Source of the DNA: Scatophagus argus
Lineage: Eukaryota; Chordata; Actinopteri; Scatophagidae
NCBI RefSeq assembly: GCF_020382885.2
Contig: NC_058494.1
Coordinates: forward strand, 10,372,001-10,436,000
DNA length: 64,000 nucleotides
Direction: 5' to 3'
Shown here: in pieces, positions 1 through 27,129 of the stretch
Layout of the letters: every line of letters begins with the position of its first letter
Position numbering within the stretch: the stretch's first letter is position 1
Program-made: the position numbers and the translations under genes
The notes under the pieces: generated by a model
The model's input: only the letters and a program-made list of their open reading frames with translations
The model's database searches: none
What the model was told of the DNA's origin: nothing

Positions 1-2577
1 TAGAGAAGGAGAGAGAGTGCAATAAGCTGCCAGGAGTGGGACAGAGAGGAAGGGCAATACAGTGTCGACAGAATTATTTACTCATGCCTATGACGTCTAA
101 CCGAAATGCAGAAAATTCTAATCCAATTTCAAATACAAGCATACCCCCGGGCCTACTCTACAGCCAAGTGAATTTAACTATTTGAAGGCTATTGAAGGAA
201 GTATAGCTGACTTTCAAGAAACCAAAATATAAACACAACAAAATTTTGTGAATGAGCTACAAACCACACAATTAAGGCTAACATCACTAAAACCAGTGTG
301 TGATATAAATGACAAGAAGTCTGACAGATGAATGACACTAAATGCATGTAAACTAGCTTTACAACCTAACAGAAGTGATGCAAGGTTTGTTTGATGCGTT
401 CAATGAGCACATTTAAAAAAAAAAAAAAAAAAAAAAAAGAGTATTAGCTTTGTTAGATATCAGGTCTGACAAGCAAGGTGGGCAGCAGACAAGCAGAGAA
501 AGAGAGAGACGGAAACAGCGAGAAAGAAGGAGAGCGAGAGGAATAAAAAGAGAGACAGAGTCCACTATGTCAAGAAGTGTTGGGAGCTTAACTAAATTCT
601 CCAAACTGTCAAATGAAGAGAAAATTGCAGGGGGAGCTGCACAAGGTTTCACAGGAAAGTTCTGCGATTTGAGTTTAGTTTCAGATCTCAGTCTTGCTAG
701 TTTTTCCCACTGCCTAAAACCAAAGGATGTCATGCAAAGCCACGACACTGAAGTAACTTACACCAATAACAATTGCATACATTTGCTCTTTTTTTTTTTT
801 TTCTTTTCAGTGGCGGGAGCCAAAGTGACATACTCGGAATAGCACCACTCTAGCGATGTCTGACAAAAGCACACCAGGGAAAAACTACAGAAAGCACAGA
901 CTGGAGGTAAAGGAATGAGAGAAACAACATGGAATGTCATTAAGGAGTGATGGGGGGAAAAGCAAGATGGAGTGTTCTGGATCCTACATGTTGATATGGA
1001 TGAGGGAGGGGAATAAGCATTTAGTGGTCAACGACTACACGTGTTATTTTGTCTACGACGTAGCCAACAGATGGGCAGCTCTGTGATGTCTCTTTATGTA
1101 CAGAAAGACCTGACATAAGATACATATATACACACAGGGCATAATCTTATAGATTTAGACACAAATGTGGTGGACAAGAAAATGATGATAAAACTACAGC
1201 TTCATCAATTTAGCATATGAAAAGAAGGAAGCTAAGAAGAGCGAAGAAGAGGCATTTATCAGAGAGAAAAGAAAGTAAATTTTTACAAGAAAGAAAGAAA
1301 CTAATGCAGCATAGAGAGGTAAATGAAGGGAACAATGAGACAGACAGAAGATAAGACTTTGCTCTAGCTGTTAGTTCATACACATGCCAAGATGCAATCA
1401 CAGTGTTTCCCTGCAGGACTCAGGCCTGCAAACCCCTCAAATCCAGTAATCACCTTAAATTCTGCTAGTCTCTGCAGTGAGATTAGCAATGCCTCAGTTT
1501 GATTCACACAATTACAAATTACAAGGTTTTATTACAGTGACTATGCTACACCAATGGGCTACACGGCAAAGAAAATGTCTGGACAACACACAGGATTTGT
1601 GGGGTTCGTTGGGTGTCCTTTCAGGCTATATCTACTTTAGCTAATGTTAGTGATGGTGCAAATTTTATGCAAATCAAACAGAACACTTTTGCCTTCATAC
1701 CAGCTAATACAGACATAAGCATAACAACATCTACGCAGTGTTTTCATTTGTACATTTTTCATGAAACTCTTTCTAAGCCTTAAGCTGTGCGACTTACTCC
1801 AAACCAGACTGAAACTGGTATGTCAAAATAGTTCCAGTAACTTTTACTAGTATTAACGCTTCTTGTCGCGTACAACTTGTTTACTTTCAGAGAGACTTGC
1901 TTCACTTCCTGAAGTGGACACATCTACATTATATTAACTATACTAGCCGTTACCAGCAGCAGTTTTGAGGACACATCGACTTCAATTTAGTTCGGAGTAT
2001 ACCCGCCTTAAATCATAAATCTGGAAGCATGCATTCCAGTAATTGTTGATGGAGCACAATCACATTAATTCTTTGAGTGCTGCTCCAGGTTGTGCCATCT
2101 AATACAATATTTAAGGACTTGTATAAAAAAAAAATGCCACAGCGCCTAAAGTCATTTCAGAATGTAACTGAGTTCAACAACATGTCAATATATTCACTTA
2201 GGTAATAATAACTTCAGTTGCTGTGCCATTTTATTTCTGACTGACTGCTGCACGCTTTACTCACTGTTCAACTGCTTAATTTGTAACATAAATTGATGAC
2301 AATGCCAATTTCACACATTAGTTCTCTGTCATTCAGAGCAGTATTATTGATTGAGTTGTGTTAAATGTTAAAACTTTAACGATTACTCATGCCCTTTATT
2401 GCATATGTCTATCAATATGTGGGTGTTTGTACTTATGTGTGCTCATCTCAGACACTGATGTACCAAAGTACTGTCTCGGACTTGTCTAAAGCTTGAAAAA
2501 AATACATTTAGCCAATCACAACAGTAATATGTCAGAGATGGGTGTTGGCCCCTGCAGTCAGCTCAGCTGTCACTTAC
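1..2577 (-). other. pnpla6 intron (3' part of gene), no exon seen
   Basis: AT-rich sequence after the donor at 2577-2576. It contains a homopolymer A tract (about 413-438), a T tract (about 788-801) and purine-rich stretches near 490-560 and 1210-1340. I searched for the next conserved pnpla6 exon and did not see it. The short open frames here have low-complexity or intron-like composition. The donor after 2578 requires more exons to the left of the window. Confidence 0.6.
413..438. repeat. poly(A) tract
   Basis: An uninterrupted run of about 25 A on the plus strand inside the last visible pnpla6 intron. It is probably the tail of a retroelement or a simple homopolymer; no element body was recognised beside it. 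Confidence 0.85.
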
Positions 2578-15818
<13,241 letters not shown>

Positions 15819-17479
15819 TGTAACCCTGTTTCTTCATAGGGATGGTCCATCAATGGCCACTGCAAACAGACACACATTCATACTCAACAGACCTTTATCG
15901 AGGAAGACACTTTGACATGATGAAAAGCAGAGGCATGAATACAAAAGCCAGTGATGGCTGAATTTCATTTGCCTGCTCCTAATATTAATCATGCTGGCTC
16001 ACTGTCATGGCTAACAGGGACACTTAGGACAGAACCTTTGTTAGCGTTATTATTCACATCTGTGATTTTCCTACTGTAACAAATCAAAATGTCTGCTGTG
16101 ACAAAAAAGGTCTACCAATGGGGAAAACATGCCTGTGTCTGTTCACTTATGCAAAAACATGTACAGAAATGAAAATCTCTTTCCTGGTTTCTCAGCTGCA
16201 TTCATGGAAAGGTGCCACCTTACTTGTAGGAACTCAACATTATCAGACACCCACTAACACCTCAAGAGGAGTTTCATTGTGGCTGTTAGGAAATGTCTGG
16301 CTATCAAGGTCTTCCTCATTTCCTGTGACCTACAAAATTAAATTACGGCACGGCTTTCAGTCATACCAAGAAAATGTCTGGTAACATGGACATTTGTGCA
16401 CATAAACAGACATTACATTTCTCCTCTGCAAAACCAGGAAGGAGAACCCACCAAACCGGGTTAATGAGAGAGAGAACAAAAAAGTTTGAAAGACTTTGCT
16501 GATATTCTTAAAGACTGTAACAAACACACTAAATCTCTCCTTAAGATCGATTTAACTGAGTAACAGATTCAGAGAAGGATCAAATTATTGCACCCTAGGA
16601 CACCACACTGTTGAGGATACTGGGCCAGGCTTTGTCTGTCACACACACACACAGCAGGCTATCTTGATAATAGATAAAAACCTATCCAGATGGTGATAAC
16701 CCCTTTCCCTTCATTTATCCATCCATTCACCTCCCTATGAGATGATCTCCTTATTGTTCCAATTACTTGTATTGGGGATTTAAGGAGAACATTTAAGGCA
16801 ACACAATAAAAAAAAGAAAATTTGTGGGTACAGATTTTTTCTATAGTATCTCTTCTTTTTTTGGTAAAGCTTCTGAGCATGCTGGGTTCGCCCAGTATAA
16901 CTAGAATCCTCTGATGCTGGTTACTGAGCTACTGTACTGAAGCAATAATTCCTAAAGTTCATCCAGGCTGGCTACATACCACCTCTCTGCCAACCTCTGC
17001 CAGTCCTGACTGATTCAGCTGACACAGGCATATGTGCAGTGGCTGGGACAACAAGCTTCATTCACCGTCTGCGAACAAATAAACAGCTATGCTAGCTTAG
17101 CCCACTGAGGCTCACCGATTTCCCCCTCCTACTCTGACAACTCCAGCAGAAAAGGGAGCCTGGAGGGAAAAAACAAGCTGGCTAACATCAGGGAATCTGT
17201 GTTTGCTGAGGGCATACAAAGTAGGCTAAAGCACTTGCATGAAGAGGCCTTTAAACAAGCAAGTGTCTCATGGCTGATAGCACTGAACACCATTAGAGGA
17301 AAGAAATAATCATAACCAAGATCAGATTACAAATAGGCTTTTTTCCCCTTTGTCCCAAGTATTCATCTAAAGGATTTCGAATGTATTTCCATACTGACAG
17401 ATGGGGGGTTTGGTGTACATTTTAGTTTGACAATACACTGTGATGCCATTATGTCACTCACTATGGTTGAATACTGCTG

Positions 17480-17700
17480 ATAAAAAAAACAAAACCTTTT
17501 GTTTAATTTGAAGATGGACTGCAGCTAGCATTTATTCAGTTAATAAATCAACAACAATAACTGACTTAGATTAATTCAGGTATGCCAATAATTGATAAAT
17601 TTAGTCAAAATAAAATATCTAAAAGATATCTGGCTCCAGCTTCTTCAATAATCTCCAAATAATTGATAATGAAAATAACTGTTAGTTGCAGCACAAGATC
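17480..17700. repeat. diverged teleost dispersed repeat (end reads GTTAGTTGCAGC)
   Basis: It has the features of a dispersed repeat common in percomorph genomes: alternating AATTGATAA and TTAGTCAAAAT segments, a CTGGCTCCAGCTTCTTCAA core and a terminal GTTAGTTGCAGCAC. The copy is old and I recognise it only by resemblance. A related copy lies near 54,470-54,650. Confidence 0.45.
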
Positions 17701-17932
17701 TCAGAAATACAATTTGCATTAGATATCTGCCAGTGACAATAGCAATGCCCCTACATTGTCTCACATCATATGAAGTAACTGGCATCAGCTGCATCTTTTG
17801 TCTAATGCATTTCCTGCTTAATCTAAAACATCAACAGCTGGTGTGGCTGTACTGCTGCAGGGATGAAATTCAGTCAGTGAGGATGGAGTGTCATGTTACG
17901 TGAAGTAACCCTGTGAGTCAGAACAGGATGCT

Positions 17933-17959
17933 TGTGTGTGTGTGTGTGTGTGTGTGTGT
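17933..17959. repeat. (TG)n microsatellite
   Basis: About 13 perfect TG units on the plus strand within the 5' intron of pnpla6. Confidence 0.9.
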
Positions 17960-19835
17960 TTGAATGAAAACTGAAATGGAAGTGATGTCGTAATGCTGCA
18001 TGCAAACAGCGGTGAATGGAAATTTCTGAGTAACTGCTTCACCTGATCTAATCTGTCAGTCTGTCTGTCCGAGAGGGACATCAACACCAGCTAATTAGAT
18101 TTATTATTTATTATTTTTGGGCAGATAGCAAGCCATAACTTGCAAATCATTTGTTATTCTAAAAATTGTTCAAAAACTGCTTGTGGGTTTGATAATGCAA
18201 TACTGTTTTCTCCAGTGCTATACCCACTGTCTCTTGTGCAGCAGTCTCTGTAACAAGACTTTCATCATTCTCTTTAAGACAATTGACCAAAACTTGCTGC
18301 TACACAACAGTTTGCTTCAGATTGTTTCTCTTTGTCTCGACATAGCCTTGTGTGAGGTAATAACACTGTAAAAAAAAAAAAAAAAAGCACAGGCCTAATA
18401 TCCCCGAGGGATGAGACAGTAGCTAACCTCTCGCCTCCAAGCAATGCCTCCCTCCATGCAGGGCTACTCCCATTGTTCTCTATCAACAATGAAGCTAGTG
18501 TTGTCCCCACTGTCCAGGGGCTAACCTGGCCTGACAACCAGCACAGCCACGTCTGTATTTGCTTAACACAATATGCCCTCTAGGCCATGAGATTCACAAT
18601 AACAAGCCTGTAGGGTTACAAGGCCTTATGATATGTTTGATCCCATCATTCAAATGAAGGGCTGGAAAATGTCTGGAACAAAATGCAGTGACTCTGCACT
18701 ACATCCATATTTTAAAGACGGTGGACGAGGATAACTACAGAGAAACATGGCTTTCGCTGAATGTGCTTCTCTCAACACAAAATTAAACCAACTAGTTTAG
18801 GCTCAAGTTGCTCTGTCACCTTTGACCCTGAATGTCGTGTCAAACTGTTCAGTTTCAATTTTCACTTCAATTTCACTTATGTGTTATACTACCTTTATAG
18901 AAAGATGCCTTAAAGCTTGAGTAAATGAGACCTCATAAGAAAATAACAAAACATAAGCCCTAATAAAAACGGCAGTCAAGCACTGACCAAGGTGAACTCA
19001 GAGGACGACGTCAGCTCATATTTCCCTTTGGCCAAAATAGTTTTGCATCATTTGCACCCGCCGAGGGGTTGCCTTACTGACCTCGCGTAAATCCCTTGGC
19101 AGGATTGTTTAGTCGTGTTGTAAACACACCAAACTGGTGGGGAACCATCTACCCGAATAATAAAGAAATGTAGTTTTCTTTCAGTTAACCTCAAGCTCGT
19201 ACGAAAGGCAGCTAATTCACACCAGCAGAGAGTGTTTTGACGCAGTGGTGGACTGTTAGCTAGCTAACAGTCACATGAAGCCTATAGGTGATTGTAGCTA
19301 AACAGATAGAGGACGGCCTTCTTGTTTATATGCAGACGAGGGTAAAATGACTGCCTTCCACTTCTGGAGATATTAACCATTTAGGATGATATTACTGTTA
19401 GTCTTTGGCTGATATTTGTAAATATCAGAATTAAACATCTTTCACACATACACACAGAGGGCACCTGACTGCCTATCCCATCTATAACGTATTATCGTGA
19501 GGCTAACGTTGTCACTAGATAGCTAGCTGTCGATGGCACCGATGGCGATCTACTGTTGTCATCATCATGGGTGCAGAAGTAAAAGGAATCCAAACCATTC
19601 ATAGCCAAACGAAAATGGTTTCCGGTGCTTTATGTTTTCCCTTTTTGACCACCGCAGGAGCAATCTAACTGAGCTCTAACATTTTGGCTCACTTGAATGG
19701 ATAGCTCATGTTTGCACCACTGCTGACCTACCAACGCTAAATGAGAACTCTCAATAAATCACGCGGTCGTGGGCAAGCACATAGCCGACAGAGAACATGT
19801 GATTAAAATGCAGATAGGTTATTAAAGAGATTTAC

Positions 19836-19915
19836 CTGACCTGATGGACTCCCGTCAGTCGTCACTGACTGTCAATAATACACAACGGAAATCAGATTTC
19901 ACGAAACCCCTCCTG
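19836..19915 (-). other. pnpla6: probable pnpla6 5' untranslated exon (start approximate)
   Basis: On the minus strand, a stretch ending CATCAGGTCAG is followed by the strong donor GTAAAT at 19835-19830. Promoter-like CCAAT boxes lie just upstream. It has no in-frame continuation to the coding exons, so it would be untranslated, with translation starting at 15818. The transcription start is not visible; 19915 is a guess. Confidence 0.5.
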
Positions 19916-19935
19916 TCTGACTTCGCCCGGAACTC

Positions 19936-20080
19936 TAGCCAATCAACAACTTAGAAGCTAAAAAGATTGACCAATCAAAATGCAAAGCTTGGGCAGCGAT
20001 ACCCAACCCAGTATTATGTAAATAAATAGTCGGTGTCCAATGATTATTCAGGGTCACAATCAGTCGATCCATGATTGGAT
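19936..20080 (-). promoter_or_regulatory. pnpla6: pnpla6 promoter region with four CCAAT boxes
   Basis: CCAAT pentamers occur on the plus strand at 19939, 19971 and 20037 and on the minus strand at about 20074-20078. Spacings are about 32, 66 and 37 bases. Clusters of CCAAT boxes bind NF-Y and are typical of TATA-less promoters. The position just upstream of the proposed first exon of pnpla6, about 0.6 kb downstream of the atp5pd poly(A) signal, supports a promoter role. This is inferred, with no direct mark of transcription start. Confidence 0.5.
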
Positions 20081-20587
20081 AACATGAGGAACGATTGTTG
20101 TGTTTCACTAACATAAAATTGCACAAAAATTGCAAAGCTTTTCAATCGGAATTCGTCAGTAAGGACGTATGAGATGAGTGAATATTAGATGTACACATTG
20201 TATGCTAATATACCAATTGTGATTAGTGATTACATCAATCCTATTATCTACCACACCTCTATCGCTCTATAACAGCACTGTCGGTAACTGATTCAGGAAA
20301 AACGTTTGCATCGATTTAATCCAAACAGCACAATTCACTCGGTAACACAAATCTTTCATCATACAGTAGTTAGAGTTACTTAGAACTTTAATGTCAAAAT
20401 GTTCGTAAATACACAAGCAAGTTTGCCTTTCAAAGTAAAACTAGAGCAACGCTGCCACCTCGTGGTCTTAATCTACACTATCACAACCTTTACTGTATTT
20501 GGCCCATATTGCAAACGCAGACACTTTTCTTTTCAGATGTTTATCAGATAATGAAATCACCAACGGTTCGCTTTAAAATACATATTC
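20081..20587. other. intergenic spacer between atp5pd 3' end and pnpla6 promoter
   Basis: About 500 bases of AT-rich sequence. A short GCTGCCACCTCGTGGTCT segment at about 20,452-20,469 resembles the edge of fish dispersed repeats. Nothing else was recognised. Confidence 0.5.
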
Positions 20588-20593
20588 TTTATT
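20588..20593 (-). terminator. atp5pd: atp5pd poly(A) signal
   Basis: AATAAA on the minus strand (TTTATT on plus), 28 bases after the stop codon at 20621-20623. The 3' untranslated region would be only about 50 bases, as is usual for abundant mitochondrial-protein mRNAs. Confidence 0.75.
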
Positions 20594-20620
20594 GTGAGGT
20601 CAATATTCAGTTATACAGGA

Positions 20621-22335
20621 TTACAGGTCCGCAATGGGCTTGTGCGGCCAGTAGGGGTGTTTGACCTTGTCCAACTTGGTCTCGGGGAAGGCTTCATTGA
20701 GATCCTCGATGGTCATCTGGTCGAAGGGGATCATGTTCTTAAACTTAGTCAGCTGAAATCAAACATTTAAGAAAGAAGAAAAGGACAGACAGAAAATAAA
20801 GAACAGGGTTATATATACACATTTCCTGGAGCTGTGCCTGAGGTGTTTTAGAAATAATGCAACCACTGTCTCACCTCATTCTCACACTGAGCAATGCGGG
20901 CTTTTGATTGTTCAATGTACTCTAATGCACTTTTGTTCTGTTGGAGAAAAGAGAAGTGATTTATACAGTTTTAGTAATCAACAGAATCCCTATTTCTGCA
21001 CATTTTTTATTTAACTTAAACAGTTTACAATTCAAAAGGAAACATATGTTACAGCAGTACAGTAAAGCTGAATTTAAGGCAATACATGGATTTGTTCGAT
21101 GCAGTCACTTACAGCTTCCGCCTCCTGTGCATTGATGGCGCTTGTCTGTGTGTCAACGGGCTCAGGGATCTGCAGGGCTTTGAACTGTAACACAATCCAA
21201 CAAATACAAAACAAAGTGATGAAATTCTAACTTACAGAGGGCTAAAACCATTCACTCACAATGTCGCCCTCAAATTCAAGAGATCCTAGAAGCGACAAGC
21301 TAAGCTAAAATTTATCAGTTTGATTCTATGACCTCAACAGACGACTCCAATTTATTTCTCCTCAATTAAATTCACCACTAACTGGGATCCAAGAATATGT
21401 TTTTACATTTTATGAGAAGACACTACATAGCAAAGTGATACTATGTAGTATCAGAAGTGGGATTTTAATCTTAATCCACACACTCATGAGCGGTTTAATA
21501 CCCCAGCTGCGTAAAGCTCACCTTCTTCTCAAACTCATCAACCATCCCAGCTTTGGCCACTGCACTCCTGTAGTAACTCCAGTTAATGGGTGCAGGAGTC
21601 TCTGGCAGGGAGGACAGCCTGGTATGAAGAGAGAAGATGGCGTTTAACAGATGACAATGAAGGTATAGTGAGCAAAGAATCAAATCAGTACAAAACTTAA
21701 CAATAATAAGCAAATGTTTAAATGAGTCGATAAAAATGTGAGGAAAAAAAAGTGCTAGAGAGTGTGTGCAAGACAAATACAGTATATGGTGGAAAGATAC
21801 TGGGTCTCCCAGGTGACCAATTAACAGCACAGTGCAATATTCTGATAATGAGGACCTGATAAGATGTCTGTGTCTGGGGAAGAAAACTATGAATAAAATG
21901 ACAAAATGACAATTACTGTCTGCAGCCTAAATTATCATAACATCCCATAGTTTGGCAAAACAATACAAAAACCCAAAAATTAAACTTTAACCCTGATGTG
22001 CAAACACTAAACAGAATATTCACACATAAGGTACTTCAGCTAACATGTGAAAGGTTTTTATGTATTTACATGTGATAACCAGCACTTTGCATCATTTCTT
22101 AGTCGGGTGACCTGTGGGCATTTAACCTTCCACAGTGTATTAGCCATGAATCAAGTTCTGTACTTTAAGACTGAAGTTGACTTTCTAAAGCCTGTTGTAG
22201 GTGTAAAACTAACTTGGCAGCGATGGCATCACTGCGAGTCTTCAGTGCATTGAACATGCCCCTCTGGTTGGGTGGAACCCTCTCAGCAAATGACAGCCAG
22301 TCAATGGCCTTCAGAGCAACACGACGGCCTGCCAT
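20621..22335 (-). CDS. atp5pd: atp5pd, mitochondrial ATP synthase peripheral stalk subunit d
   Basis: Subunit d is part of the peripheral stalk (stator) of the F1Fo ATP synthase in the inner mitochondrial membrane. Five coding exons join in phase: 22335-22214 (ATG at 22335; the exon itself starts at about 22344), 21618-21522, 21184-21113, 20937-20875 and 20752-20621. The product is 161 residues, exactly the family length. It begins MAGRRVALKAIDWLSFAERV and contains PETPAPINWSYYRSAVAKAG, QIPEPVDTQTSAINAQEAEA, SALEYIEQSKARIAQCENE, NMIPFDQMTIEDLNEAFPET and the C-terminus PYWPHKPIADL. All introns are GT-AG. Upstream is a non-coding first exon. The gene lies head-to-tail with pnpla6 on the same strand. 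Confidence 0.97.
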
Positions 22336-22344
22336 CCTGACTCT

Positions 22345-23315
22345 CTGTAGAAAGAAGAAAATCTTGTTTAGTCCAGACAAACATCAAACCGAACCGAAAA
22401 ACATCAAAATAATTTCAGTTCCCAGTGCGAAGTACAACTTGTCATCAAGTCTAATACAACAGCTGGCAATAAATCATAAGGTTTTGAAGGTATTATTTTT
22501 AAGGCATTTATTTTTTATTATTATCTTTTATTGTTTCACTGATCATATATGAATGTATGGCAGGTGTAATTTTGTTAGCATACCTTTACATTAACATCAG
22601 GTTATTTATACTACGTATACATGTTGCTGACAACGTGTTTTTTTAAAGCCATGAAAACATTTTTAATTAATTCGTGAAGCCTGGTTGTAGCCTGGACACA
22701 GACAGACAGGCAGGCGCTTCCCACCAGTTTAACTAACACTGCATTGTCATTTCTGAATGCAGCATCTCAATTCAACGCAGCAAGTTCACTTTTTGTAAGC
22801 GATTCCAGGATCTGCGTCTCACAATGACTCTCGATTAATGTTACAAGTTTGTGTTAAACAGCGCTGACAACTAGCGTTAAGTGCACGTAGATACGCAAAC
22901 ATTAGTGCAACGTAGTCCGTTTAAAGTCAGTAACTTTACCAATAAAGACCGTCCGACGGTGCTGAAAGGTTAAGCATGTTTTAAAAACTAGCGGAGACGA
23001 TAATATCGTTCAAAGAGATATATACATATTTAAGACAAAAGGCAATCAATGACAGCGAGCCCTTGACATTTTGTTCAACTGAATAATTCTAACGCTGCAA
23101 AACTAGCTAACAGCAACTAGCTCTGTTAGCTTGCTAGCCAAGGTCAGAGATGTCTCTCTGTAAGGCCGTGGTTTTCACAAAACACAGACTGAACGTCAAG
23201 TTCACTTTTGAATCTCGTGCACAGTGATATATATATATACAGGTCAAATCATCATTTAAACAGATTTCCATTCTAAGTTCTTTCATTCAGTGCATCGCTC
23301 AGCTAGTGGACTCAC
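22345..23315 (-). other. atp5pd first intron
   Basis: About 970 bases between the untranslated first exon (donor GTGAGT at 23315) and the ATG exon (acceptor TTTCTACAG). It contains a short (AT)n run at about 23,229-23,239. No snoRNA or other embedded gene was recognised. Confidence 0.6.
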
Positions 23316-23400
23316 CTCGATGTGTAGTTTGCGACAGAACGGAAAAGCGGAAGTGCCTTTTCTTCATCAGGACAAGACGCAGCAGGGACCACGCCACCGC
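23316..23400 (-). other. atp5pd: atp5pd 5' untranslated exon and core promoter
   Basis: The minus-strand stretch ending CTACACATCGAG has a consensus donor GTGAGT. CGGAAGTG at 23348-23355 is a consensus ETS/GABP (NRF-2) site, frequent in promoters of oxidative phosphorylation genes. The exact start is not visible, so the right boundary is approximate. Confidence 0.6.
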
Positions 23401-23419
23401 CCTCTGCCGGCCGGGTTTA

Positions 23420-24540
23420 GTAACACCGGCGTCATCTGTTTGTCGAAAGCTCATTTACACTGCTACATCTACAACTACATGATTATTACATGATAATTTA
23501 TATCTGCACTTAAGTCATCAAAGAGGAAAAGTGTATGCTGAATATAACAAACAATAAAGCGTAATTATTTAGCCTATAAAGGCAACACAGGATTGATGTA
23601 AGATAACGCAAACAACGGAGCACGAAAATTAGAAAATGTGTTTAAAATATAACCTCTATACAGGTTATATACATAAACAGGTTATGTTTATATATAAACA
23701 TTGAGTTTTATTGGCCAATTAATCTCATGGTATAGGCTACAAAGTGACAGAGCAGTTGGCTACATGAATGTTAAATCCACAAGTTTAGGCCGTCAAACGA
23801 AAGGCAAATTGGATAAAATGATCAATAGACTATGTGCAGCACACACTGGGCCATTTTAAAAAATGGTTCTTTTTCTCGATTAGGCCTGTATCAAGCTGAT
23901 CATTTATGCTCATGTGAATGTTTATGTACGGTGAACGTAACGACATATGCAGGTAAATGAAACTGTCTTATTGGATTTTTTTTTTCGACTACTCAGTAGA
24001 AAGTGCCTATAAAACATTTGTCTACCTATTAAGACAATATACATCTGAGTTGGTTTTCAACACGTCTGGAATTAACAAAATGTGTGAGTTAAAACGCATT
24101 TACGTTAAAGTAAAAGAAATGTTGAAATGCTTTTCAATTAAACAAAATACTGTCTTATAACCTCATGAAATCTCCATTACAGCTTTGTTCCCAAAGTGTG
24201 TAACGAGTGCGTTATAATCTGAACTCTGTCTTTTGCATTAAAGGTGCGCAACGGCACGACACAAAAAACTACTGATTGGACGGGTTTCATAACAATTATG
24301 TTTGTCCCGTGATGAAGTTTTTGGCCACAATGGCTGACGTTTTGTATCTTTAACACGCAGTTATCGTTAAAAAATGACATGGCTAAACAAGTCTGTGCTA
24401 CCTTTGATTTAAAAGTACTTTATATGAACCCACAGCGAACCTTCAGAATATTTCTTCTCCTCTGATCTCTGATTCGTCATCTTAATCAGTCATACCAAAA
24501 ATAAATAAAAACTGGAAAAAGGTTGTAAAATGAATCCATC
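23420..24540. other. intergenic region between msx 3' end and atp5pd
   Basis: AT-rich spacer of about 1.1 kb. Short open frames here have no recognisable product. A TTTAATACACC-type structure or transposon was not seen. Confidence 0.5.
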
Positions 24541-24561
24541 ATTTTCAGGTTTTGTATAATG

Positions 24562-25441
24562 TTTATTTACTAAAATCGGTTTTTACAAGTTACTGAACAT
24601 TTAGATAGAGTGACGTATGTACACAGTACAGATACAAACATATTCAATAAATACCACTTTTCCTGCTGCTCTTCACGTCAGGCTGCAGGGCTTTATGAAC
24701 ACTACACATTTTATTTACATTTACAGCAAAGGTCCTCAGAGAGAAACCTTTTATTACCCCCATCAAGGCCACGTTGTGTGAGTAAAAAAAAAACGAAAGT
24801 ATATCTAATACATGAATTTTTGTAAAATATAATCTTGACCCCTGTTTACAAATATAGAAATCGTGACATGAACCCCTGCAAGGAAATAATATTCAAACAG
24901 CACTTCTGGGAAACCGTATAGGCTGAGTGAGGAGAAATACTTCAAGTGATCCACCGATCTTAAGGCACTGACACCGTTTAAGTACTTTTCTGTTGCTTTC
25001 AAACACTTTAACTCCGCCTCAATGGATCGTTGCCTTGATGTCTGGACAGACTTTAAATGTCCATTTCCACAAACTACTGTGGAGGGTGGCGGACGCGCTG
25101 GAATCAGATATTTGAGGCATGTCGTCTAAAAAGTTGACATTTGCTTTTGGAGCGTCGCCTAAGTAATTTAGGCCCGTGACTCCACAATCCGCAGAACTGG
25201 ACGCTGTCCTAAGATGAGCACAGCAAGAAAACTCGCTCAGTCCAATTTGCACAGTTATATGTCAAAATGAGTCCCAAATTTGAATCGTTTTCTATTCTGG
25301 AGATAAGAAAATTTCTCTCCGAACTGAAAATATAAAAAATATTTTCTTAGATGTAGAAAAACGCATCATCCTCGTTCATAAATGCAACCATGACAGAATA
25401 TTTTTTTTTTCTCTTAAACCACGAATACGCCCACAGTAATA
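24562..25441 (-). other. msx3: msx 3' untranslated region with alternative poly(A) signals
   Basis: AATAAA hexamers on the minus strand lie at 24750-24755, 24710-24715 and 24562-24567, that is 690-880 bases after the stop codon. No coding feature interrupts the stretch, so it reads as a typical long 3' UTR. Which signal is used is not known. Confidence 0.5.
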
Positions 25442-26885
<1,444 letters not shown>

Positions 26886-26994
26886 GCACCTCCGTGCGGC
26901 CCGTTCAGAGGAATGGAGTTGCTGAGGTGTACAGTGTCCAATACGCGTCTCTGAGCTGTCGGCAGTGGCCAGTAGCCTTTACGCGCTGTACGGG

Positions 26995-27095
26995 GTCGTC
27001 TATAAAAGGACAGGGGCTGTCCCCCCTCCCCGCTCCCACCAATCAGCTCGTCAAGCTGTCCTCGTGACGTCTCGGAGTGCGGTTTTGATTGGCCC
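26995..27095 (-). promoter_or_regulatory. msx3: msx core promoter: CCAAT, CRE-like and TATA-like elements
   Basis: Upstream of the ATG on the minus strand there is a CCAAT box at 27088-27092, a TGACGT CRE-like half site at 27065-27070, an inverted CCAAT at 27039-27043 and a TATA-like element at 27001-27008. The last reads TATAAAAGG on the plus strand and TTTTATA on the gene strand. Spacing predicts transcription start near 26,970 and a 5' UTR of about 85 bases. The TATA element is better in the opposite orientation, so divergent transcription is possible. Confidence 0.55.
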
Positions 27096-27129
27096 ACTGC
27101 CTTCCAAGGCAACATGAAGAGGCCTGTGA

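Larger units (their letters stand above)
15819..19835 (-). other. pnpla6 5' intron (about 4 kb)
   Basis: This separates the ATG exon from the probable 5' untranslated exon that ends at 19836. It contains a (TG)n tract at 17933-17959, a dispersed repeat fragment near 17,480-17,700 and a short A run at 18370-18386. No coding exon is apparent. The acceptor of the ATG exon is not firmly placed: AG dinucleotides lie a few tens of bases upstream of 15818. Confidence 0.5.

Noticed and set aside
450..842. Plus-strand 130-codon frame
   Set aside because: It lies in a pnpla6 intron, is Arg/Glu-rich from a GA-rich low-complexity stretch, and runs through a poly-T tract. No family signature.
21495..21830. 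Extended minus-strand frame around atp5pd exon 3
   Set aside because: Only 21618-21522 is exon. The upstream extension is intron read-through, and the splice sites with correct phase are clear.
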